This document shows positions 28,331-28,412 of a stretch of DNA of 28,412 bases, piece after piece. Under the pieces are notes generated by a model. It was not told the origin of the DNA. It ran no database searches and was given only the letters and a program-made list of their open reading frames with translations. The position numbers and the translations under genes are program-made. Location: positions 1-28,412 of the forward strand of contig CAUPIJ010000025.1 in assembly GCA_963511305.1 (NCBI GenBank). Direction: 5' to 3'. This stretch comes from Propionimicrobium sp963511305 (GTDB taxonomy: Bacteria; Actinomycetota; Actinomycetes; Propionibacteriales; Propionibacteriaceae). The first letter of the stretch is position 1. Every line of letters begins with the position of its first letter.

Positions 28331-28412
28331 ATCTACCCCTTTCGACGCTTCGACGCTACGTGGTGCCTCATGTCAATTTGAGCGCGAAAGTTTTTTGGTG
28401 CCTCACATAGTT

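Overview
The window looks like part of the chromosome of a high-GC actinobacterium, probably a facultative or fermentative anaerobe. Reasons: GC-rich codon use, a Nei1-type glycosylase of the actinobacterial form, likely leaderless mRNAs (TANNNT boxes 6-7 bp before a start codon), a CsoR-controlled copper operon, and an oxygen-sensitive pyruvate:ferredoxin oxidoreductase beside a lactate-utilisation operon. The family Actinomycetaceae is a reasonable guess, but nothing here fixes the genus. No rRNA, tRNA, CRISPR array or recognisable transposase was seen.

Layout. 1-120: 24-bp tandem repeats at the left edge. 187-5334: an accessory-looking block with two paralogous AAA ATPase/DUF4143 genes (minus strand), an orphan Rossmann oxidoreductase (plus) and a Nei-type DNA glycosylase (minus). 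Each ATPase gene has its own array of 23-bp direct repeats just upstream, and the second ATPase gene is bracketed by two near-identical 271-bp direct repeats. 5335-8159: the copper operon csoR-copZ-copA (minus) with a palindromic operator. 8160-8579: a divergent spacer rich in DnaA-box-like sequences, followed by dnaB (plus). 10074-13425: a three-gene 2-oxoacid dehydrogenase operon (E1alpha, E1beta, E2) without E3. 13532-14485: a lone AT-rich AbiEi/DUF559-like gene. 14666-19279: the lactate operon lctP-lutA-lutB-lutC (minus). 19521-25990: an operon (minus) of a GltD-like NADPH/Fe-S flavoprotein, pyruvate:ferredoxin oxidoreductase and a dihydroorotate-dehydrogenase-like protein, ending in a strong terminator. 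26380-28330: malQ and its terminator.

How the genes work together. The two right-hand minus-strand operons make a plausible pathway: lactate uptake (LctP), oxidation to pyruvate (LutABC), cleavage to acetyl-CoA with reduced ferredoxin (NifJ), and electron transfer between ferredoxin and NADP(H) by the GltD-like protein (inferred). The plus-strand E1/E2 complex is a second, lipoate-dependent 2-oxoacid route.

The most novel-looking signal is the ATPase/DUF4143 pair. Both proteins are 416 aa from matching starts. Both genes have a -10 box exactly 6 bp before ATG and an upstream array of 23-bp-spaced dyad repeats, yet the repeat sequences differ completely between the two genes. This suggests a family of AAA/nuclease-fold proteins, each with its own private DNA site.
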